From the NCBI GenBank assembly GCA_015680685.1, contig MNCI01017882.1:229938-293937 (forward strand): a stretch of DNA of 64,000 nucleotides, written 5' to 3'. Below, piece by piece: positions 59,423-64,000 of this stretch (the first letter of the stretch is position 1; the number at the start of each line of letters is the position of its first letter). A program made the position numbers and the translations under genes. This DNA is from Gnetum montanum (Eukaryota; Streptophyta; Gnetopsida; Gnetales; Gnetaceae). The notes beneath the pieces are model-generated. The model was not told the DNA's origin. It worked only from the letters and a program-made list of their open reading frames with translations, and made no database searches.

Positions 59423-59532
59423 TTGCAGAGATACTTCTCCAATTTTGGCACATCTTGTCTTCTGAAAATGTCCCATATTGTGCCACCTCGACCATCATCA
59501 GTGTTGTCATCCAAAAGCTCTACTTGGTCTTT
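59423..59532 (-). pseudogene. KDM3 pseudogene exon: WDIFRR
   Basis: Encodes an acidic lead (VELLDDNTDDGRGG) then TIWDIFRRQDVPKLEKYL, the hallmark linker of plant KDM3 JmjC domains. Acceptor near 59534; donor near 59418-59423. Confidence 0.92.
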
Positions 59533-59919
59533 GAATTTTTTATTATAGTTTTTGTTATTCATGTTCCCAATCTTTTTAACATGCTTAAGTAGGTTTACCT
59601 ACAACACAAATTAAGCAATGACAAGTTAAGAAAATTCAAAAGTTTTTGAAATAGATAACATAAAAGATAGAACAAATGGAAAGAAATGAGAACACATGTG
59701 CTATTGGTAAAGTGTGTGTAGAGGCTTTGCTACTACCTCAACTTATCCCCAAATATATATTTAAAAAAAAAAACTCAAAAACCACCAAAAATAGAAGTTC
59801 ATGTAGATTACAAAAATAATAAAACTCTTCACATAGAAAAGCAAAGTAATGTAACAATAAAATGATATTTTTTTAACATTAAAAATTTATCAAATAGAAG
59901 AGTTTAAAGATGTTGAGCT

Positions 59920-60235
59920 AAGCATCTAATACATCAAGATGAAGATGGGTTACAGAATCATCGTAACCAGAATTTTTTTCAAGGCCTTGAGCAATGCACA
60001 TATTGGGACCAAGATTTGGAGCTAGAAAGAACATTGCTTTTTGCAATATTGAGACTACTTATGGGATGACAGTAGTGTGGAAATGGCAGGACTTTGAAAA
60101 ATTCACTATTGTTGAAATTTTGTCATCTCAATCTTCCTGAGGTGGTCAATCATTTAATTTGTATAGGACTTGTCTTGCATCTTTTGTAGCCCCATCTTTG
60201 TATTCACGAAAGAATTTTCTAATGTTCATGGATTC
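59920..60235 (-). pseudogene. KDM3 pseudogene exon: first half of JmjC domain
   Basis: Acceptor TTGCAG/G at 60236-60238. Encodes ESMNIRKFFREYKDGATK, LYKLND-stop-PPQED-stop, EFFKVLPFPHYCHPISSLNI, then in another frame LAPNLGPNMCIAQG and DDSVTHLHLDVLDA. TGA replaces the family tryptophan in the W-P-P block, and a one-base frame change lies near 60032. H-x-D (HLD) is the proximal iron site. Confidence 0.88.
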
Positions 60236-60339
60236 CTGCAAAATAATTTCATCATCAATTAGTTACATCAAAGAAAAAGAATGAAAGGATAAAAAAAGCA
60301 CACAAAAGAAATTTGAGATGTCATTATGATTTCTCATGT

Positions 60340-60478
60340 GTAGCAGTCAACCACATGAATTGTTCTACTTCTGTCAATGGTCTTATCTCTGCAACCCGTC
60401 ATCATCACCACGAGATCCCAACTTAAGCTAGAGTCATCCTTTAAACAATCTCTAAGTATGACTAGTTGCCGTTCAGCC
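60340..60478 (-). pseudogene. KDM3 pseudogene exon: pre-JmjC (SLSWDLVVMM)
   Basis: Encodes ERQLVILRDCLKDDSSLSWD then LVVMMTGCRDK and TIHVVDCYT, matching the PVIVRxVL..tsGLSWeP.VMWRA...K.iDC block before the JmjC domain. Acceptor TTTAG at 60479-60483; donor not certain. Confidence 0.85.
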
Positions 60479-60819
60479 TAAACATTTTTGAATATTCTGT
60501 ATTTATCTTCATTCTTGGCTTGCTATGCAATTGAATATTAGATATGATTATCATTATCATTAAAAGAAGGTTGGTTAGATGTTTGGTTAGATGTTTTTCT
60601 TCAAGATTTGACTTAGACTTTTTCAACATTGGGTGTATCAATCATTTCTTACTATGAATTATGACCTATTCTTCTAATCTGTAGTTTTCAACATTTTCAC
60701 CTTTGCAAAAAGGTTAAAAATCTTATTCAACATTAATATCAGACTTAGCACATTCTGGCATAAATGGCAGAGAACTAAGCCTTTGGAGTTTATTATGATT
60801 TTTGAGGGTCCATATTTAG

Positions 60820-60917
60820 TTCTTAAATCTTAAATGCATTTTATACATAGATCATATGAACAATCAGTGCATCTTTTATATAAGTCAACAATGATACTGT
60901 TGCAATATGTATTATCC
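60820..60917 (-). pseudogene. KDM3 pseudogene exon: second Cys-rich finger
   Basis: Acceptor GTAG/G. Encodes DNTYCNSIIVDLYKRCTDCS then YDLCIKCI-stop-DLRT. The family pattern is YC..C.TSI.D.HR.C..C.YDLCL.CC..IR; one cysteine pair is lost and a TAA interrupts it. A short SSLPFMPECAKSDINVE stretch at about 60720-60790 may be the following piece. Confidence 0.85.
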
Positions 60918-61032
60918 CTACGAAAATGAAACATTAAGGAATGTAAGGTATCACTTCATGCTTTTTCATGCTTTTTCCATGGAACCTAAGCTTAGATTTT
61001 TGCATTGGAAAAATTTAACTTGCATTATTTAC

Positions 61033-61104
61033 CATGTAACTCTTTTTTTATCCAGAAGGGAGCACAGGAACACGCAGCTCTTTTGTACTCTTGTACTGGT
61101 ACTC
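61033..61104 (-). pseudogene. KDM3 pseudogene exon between finger regions
   Basis: Acceptor TGTGCAG/G at 61105-61107 and donor CATG/GTAAAT. Encodes GVPVQEYKRAACSCAPFW, corresponding to the linker before the second finger; conservation is weak. Confidence 0.65.
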
Positions 61105-61180
61105 CTGCACAGATAGAACATAATTATACCAAAACTTCAAGCCACTGCTTGAAAACTATTTACCAAATAAATACACTTAC

Positions 61181-61304
61181 CTTTATGAAGAGCCTCTACG
61201 TTTAACTCATTCTGTTGCATTTGGTTAAATCTGCGAATAATAGGATACAGATTTTGTATGGCAAAAGCCAAAAATGTAGCGTCTGCGTAGCTTGTTTGTA
61301 TTTC
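61181..61304 (-). pseudogene. KDM3 pseudogene exon: linker helix
   Basis: Acceptor GGCAG/G at 61305-61309, donor AAAG/GTAAGT at 61181/61180. Encodes ATFLAFAIQNLYPIIRRFNQ then MQQNELNVEALHKG, the YLL..LLP.l.q...EQ..E.eIEA...G linker of the family. Open throughout. Confidence 0.88.
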
Positions 61305-61402
61305 CTGCCTATAAAATTCATTAGCAAGTGCAAAAGTAAATTATCAAACAATACAGACGGTATTGAACAGCCTTAAAAAAACTCACTCAATGCAACACTA
61401 AC

Positions 61403-61490
61403 CAATTTCCTTAAGCATAATTTGCAGGTGCAGTATCCACAACATAGGGGACATTGTTCCATAATTTGAGCATCTGTTTTGTTGGGAAAC
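61403..61490 (-). pseudogene. KDM3 pseudogene exon: RING-like finger end
   Basis: Acceptor TTCAG/G at 61491-61493, donor TTG/GTTAGT. Encodes FPNKTDAQIM then EQCPLCCGYCTCKLCLRKL, the CP.C.g.CNCk.CLR signature of plant KDM3 proteins. Open throughout. Confidence 0.92.
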
Positions 61491-61581
61491 CTGAATTGAA
61501 ATTATAAAAATTGAGTTAATCTAATTAACACTCCTTCAAATTGGAGGCTAAAGTTTAAACGGAAAGGTAATTAAAAGAGAA

Positions 61582-61667
61582 ACCACAACAATTCGAGCTA
61601 ATAACTCCTCCTTTATTCACAATTTTGCAGTGGTGACATGTTGTGGGTTGGATACTACTTGCCTTCA
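61582..61667 (-). pseudogene. KDM3 pseudogene exon: CHHC finger start
   Basis: Encodes ASSIQPTTCHHCKIVNKGGV then ISSNCC, matching the MCHQCqrnDkG..V.C start of the finger. The part carrying YC..CI..WYP is not visible between this exon and 61490. Chloroplast-like DNA starts just upstream at 61670. Confidence 0.82.
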
Positions 61668-61669
61668 TT

Positions 61670-61728
61670 GTGCGGCTGGATCACCTCCTTTTCAGGGAGA
61701 GTTAATGCTTGTTGAGCTTTTTGGCTGA
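61670..61728 (+). other. Nuclear insert of chloroplast DNA: 3' end of 16S rRNA gene and start of spacer (about 59 bp)
   Basis: Reads TGCGGCTGGATCACCTCCTT, the universal 3' end of 16S rRNA with the anti-Shine-Dalgarno core, followed by TTCAGGGAGAG, TTAATGCTTGTTG and TTTTTGG-type sequence, which is the start of the plastid 16S-trnI spacer as I know it. It sits in an intron of the KDM3 pseudogene, beside the CHHC exon. Not a functional rRNA. Confidence 0.82.
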
Positions 61729-61822
61729 GAGTTGAAATAAAAGCTTATGGGTAACCACTCAAAATCCCAAGAAACCTACCAATCATGAGAAGAAGAATAG
61801 TAGGAAATTATTTGTAACTTAC

Positions 61823-61915
61823 CGTATAACTTTCCAACAAAACATCATAGCCTTCAGCTAACGACTTTCTTTTCAATGTATTTTTGCCGCTTCTCTCATG
61901 ACGTTCCTGAGCCAT
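61823..61915 (-). pseudogene. KDM3 pseudogene start exon (likely)
   Basis: ATG at 61915 with ATC upstream and GCT after it. 31 codons, MAQERHERSGKN then TLKRKSLAEGYDVLLESYT, ending exactly at a consensus donor (ACG/GTAAGT at 61823/61822). A TATA box lies about 95 bases upstream. The sequence is basic and not conserved enough to identify by itself; it is assigned by strand, donor and promoter position. Confidence 0.6.
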
Positions 61916-62009
61916 GATGAACACAACGCCTCGCAACAAAACAAAACTTTTGAAGGCAGATTCAAAAGACAACATGTACTTTTTGGAGGTTTGCTGTAAC
62001 TTTGACCGG

Positions 62010-62017
62010 TTATATAG
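62010..62017 (-). promoter_or_regulatory. TATA box of the KDM3 pseudogene
   Basis: Minus strand CTATATAA, about 95 bases upstream of the ATG at 61915, a normal spacing for a short 5' leader. Confidence 0.55.
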
Positions 62018-62100
62018 GTGCAACAATATCTTATATTTAGGATCCATGAATGGCAGCATGAAACTGCAGACATTAACTATTAGTCAGTATCCATGACGGG

Positions 62101-62795
62101 CTCCGTATTGTTACCCGTTTTGAAAAACTGAAGACTTCAATTGTTGAGTAGAACGGTAAAATATAGGCTCAAACCGCCTCAAATTCACAACTGGCTGCAA
62201 GCCTGGTACTGATTATTAATCTGCTTCGCTGCGGTGTAGAATTTAAATTTAAAGAAGTTCGTCCAAAAATTGTTCATGTCGCGTTGTTAGTTTGCATAAT
62301 ATTCACCCCAACTATCAGTGGGCTTTTTGAATTTTAGAAAGTTTATTTGGTTGCGCGTTGATCTTTTTTTTTTTTTTTTCTGAATTTCTAAATTTCATGT
62401 TAACCACTTTAGGAAATTGGCCGAGTACAAAACAACGTCACAAGCCAACACTTAAAAAGCTAAGTTGAGAAAAACGGATTCCTTGTTCATATATATTTTT
62501 TATAGATAAAATTTTCAAACTTGGTGAGTGACCATGTTTTAATGATATTGACTTAGTATATAAAGGTTTTGAGTTCAAACCTTGTTGTCATCCATATTTC
62601 TTAAAAACATTCTATCATTGGATTAAATATTCCAAATTTTCTTTCTTTTATGGCAACAAACACATGAATTATAGATATTAGAGCAAAGTGTTGCAAATAA
62701 GATAATCCTAGTAGGCAAAAGGTCACATAAATCTATCATTCATTAATTACAACATTGAAGGTGGAGGGTGGAGGTGATGTCAAACTCCAAGGAAA
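62101..62795. other. Upstream region of KDM3 pseudogene, no gene
   Basis: Non-coding. T run at 62367-62380. GAGTTCAAACCTTG at about 62570-62583 resembles an RNA polymerase III B box, but no matching A box is clear. Confidence 0.4.
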
Positions 62796-63010
62796 AAAAT
62801 TTATAGCATTGAAGGTATTTTCATCTCAAATGAAGGCAGGGGTGGTCATGGTGGTGTTGAACCCCCAAAAAATAAAAAAATTATAGCCTTGAAGGTATTT
62901 TCATCTCAAGTGAAGGTAGGGGGTAAGGGTGGTGTTAGACCCACAAGACTGAAAAAATTACAACATTGAAGGTATTTTCATCTCAAAGACATTGAAAGGA
63001 TTTTTATCTC
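62751..63010. repeat. Imperfect tandem repeat, about 78-bp unit
   Basis: CATTGAAGGTATTTTCATCT with a following GGTGGTGTT..CCC..AAAAAATTA part recurs at about 62807, 62887 and 62964, with a diverged first copy at 62752. Confidence 0.7.
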
Positions 63011-63204
63011 ATGCTATAGATACCATAATTGCATCAGTGTACAAGGAGTCATTACCTACATTGGCAATCATTTGAGATGTGTTAAAGTATTTTTCAAGTC
63101 AAACTAGGGATCACTAGGTTACCTAAAAAGCATGTCTAGTCCAAAAAGCCATTTTAATATAAATAACTATAAATTTGAGATGAAAATACCTTCAATGCTA
63201 TAAA
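62800..63204. repeat. Perfect 32-bp inverted repeat
   Basis: 62800-62831 is the exact reverse complement of 63173-63204 (core TATAGCATTGAAGGTATTTT), separated by 341 bp. The left arm is one unit of the tandem repeat, so a transcript could fold back. Confidence 0.85.
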
Positions 63205-63264
63205 AATAACTATAATATAAATTTTCATCTCAAAATAACTATAATATAGGTAACCCCAAAGACA

Positions 63265-63370
63265 TATACTCCAATTAAAACTTTAGAACTCAACAATGCC
63301 AACCAAAATTAAATACGTAATTTGGAGCTTTCAAATCAAAAGTCTTACCACTAGGCTAGCATCTCATTGT
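63265..63370 (-). repeat. Possible tRNA-derived SINE fragment
   Basis: The minus strand reads TAGCCTAGTGGTAAGACTTT near 63340-63357, a good polymerase III A-box match (TRGCNNAGTGG). A weak GAGTTCTAAAG follows in B-box position. No tail is defined. Confidence 0.35.
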
Positions 63371-63649
63371 TAATGTAAATCGGAAAATAGAAGAGTAACT
63401 TGTAAAGTTGTTACCAAACACTTATTAAGCATTAGCTATTCTCATGGGTTATCACCTTGCTTAACATCCTTTTAGTAGAAAGGTTGCAAAATGTGTTTGT
63501 TGTATAGTCTTCCAAGATTTTTTTTTAAAATTGTGTTTATATTTTTGATGAAAATTTTATTTTTGTTTCTTTATTTTTTTTTTAATTTTCATTACAGTAA
63601 GTTTTTGTTTCATTTTTTATTTTTCTTCATTACAAAAGAAAACAAAGTC

Positions 63650-63749
63650 TTTCAAGTGGTTGTGTTAAGGCTTAAACCCAAATCATCATCTAATAAGCTT
63701 AGAAGCCTAACCTCTTTCAAGTGGTTGTGTTAAAGCTTGAACCCAAATA
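63650..63749. repeat. Direct repeat of about 36 bp, two copies
   Basis: CTTTCAAGTGGTTGTGTTAA with GCTTRAACCCAAAT following occurs at about 63651 and 63714, about 63 bp apart. On the minus strand it ends in GGGTTCAAGC, again B-box-like. Confidence 0.6.
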
Positions 63750-64000
63750 TTACAACTTGAGAAACAAGCACCTTACCATCACTACAAGTGGTGGTCCCTT
63801 ATAATATGAGTAAATGTCTTAGCAGTAAATATTGTTTAAAAAGTTTCAAGTTCCAATACTAACAACCCCCTGCACTTAAAACTAAAATAAAATAACAACA
63901 AAAAAAATAAAAAAGTTTCAAAAAGATGCTAGATTCTTGTATGCTAAACAATGAAGCTTTTGGATTTTCTAATCCTTTTTTTATTAGTTTTCTTAATAAG
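63750..64000. other. AT-rich end of window, no gene
   Basis: A-rich and T-rich runs only; no ORF or repeat edge recognised. Confidence 0.4.

Larger units (their letters stand above)
49782..61915 (-). pseudogene. KDM3/JMJ25-type JmjC histone demethylase gene, split by element B
   Basis: Minus-strand exons lie in the order of the plant KDM3 (JMJ25/IBM1) family: start exon (61823-61915), Cys-rich finger exons (about 61582-61667, 61403-61490, 61181-61304, 61033-61104, about 60820-60917), pre-JmjC exon (about 60340-60478), start of JmjC with the iron site HLHLD (about 59920-60235), WDIFRRQDVPKLEKYL (about 59423-59532), HPILDQ (59215-59287), then after element B VEVWTFEQ..VFIPAGCPHQVRN (49992-50074) and DFVSKES..KLE (49782-49904). 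Such proteins remove H3K9 methyl marks in the nucleus. Premature stops (KCI-stop, LND-TGA-PP, FEQV-TAA), a frameshift in the JmjC exon and a lost splice acceptor (AA at 49905-49906) mark it as a pseudogene. The far C-terminus is not seen. Confidence 0.93.

Noticed and set aside
59389-59592. Plus-strand ORF of 67 codons with hydrophobic start
   Set aside because: Antisense to the WDIFRR exon of the KDM3 pseudogene.
61670-61728. Possible 16S/18S rRNA gene
   Set aside because: Only the last bases of plastid 16S rRNA are present, directly followed by spacer and then exon sequence; it is an organelle DNA fragment.
61914-62096. Plus-strand ORF opposite the KDM3 start
   Set aside because: Antisense to the TATA box and first exon; no homology seen.
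62560-62590. tRNA or SINE B box (GAGTTCAAACCTTG)
   Set aside because: No A box at the proper distance and no tRNA fold; left as an unassigned motif.
1-64000. CRISPR array, operons, ribosome binding sites
   Set aside because: The window is plant nuclear DNA; no regularly spaced identical repeats with unique spacers occur.

Overview
The window is nuclear DNA of a land plant with a large, repeat-rich genome. Four things show this: Ty3/gypsy and Ty1/copia elements with plant-type primer sites, an endogenous plant pararetrovirus, a piece of chloroplast DNA, and an intron-containing KDM3/JMJ25-type histone demethylase gene. The species cannot be fixed from the sequence; a gymnosperm or another large-genome plant would fit. 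I see no intact host gene.

Layout. 1-6100: minus-strand Ty3/gypsy element D (Athila/Tat-like gag-PR-RT-RH-INT), cut by the window start; its 5' LTR is truncated and fused to copia DNA. 6101-40645: one decayed minus-strand Ty1/copia element, broken into four pieces by three LTR retrotransposons. These are E (6928-20190, minus), A (20724-29879, plus) and C (30007-39859, minus). Each has two LTRs, a tRNA-Asp-type primer site and a 5-bp target duplication, and the copia reading frame lines up across each gap once the insert and one duplication are discounted. About 40650-47260: a decayed endogenous caulimovirid with movement protein, capsid/zinc-finger region, protease, RT and RNase H in order, then a 3' region with a TATA box and AATAAA. 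47500-48340: LINE reverse-transcriptase fragment. 49782-61915: a minus-strand KDM3 (JMJ25/IBM1-type) gene with colinear exons and several disabling changes, split by retrotransposon B (50114-59146, plus). 62100-64000: AT-rich non-coding DNA with short repeats.

The most interesting system is the Ty3/gypsy family. E carries gag-pol plus a third, same-sense ORF of about 930 codons (plant 'putative transposon protein'-like domain followed by coiled coil) between integrase and the 3' LTR. C has gag-pol but no third ORF. A and B have gag and the third ORF but no pol at all, with the same breakpoint, so they look like an established non-autonomous family. Upstream of the third ORF in A, B and E lies a TATA box preceded by short motifs that resemble the U3 motifs of that element's own LTR (GATATC palindromes in A and B, GGACCC/ATCAATG-type in E). 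This suggests a second, LTR-like internal promoter for the third ORF.

All coding regions carry stops or frameshifts, so nothing here appears capable of moving or expressing a full protein today. Exon, LTR and domain edges were read by eye; those given as 'about' are approximate.
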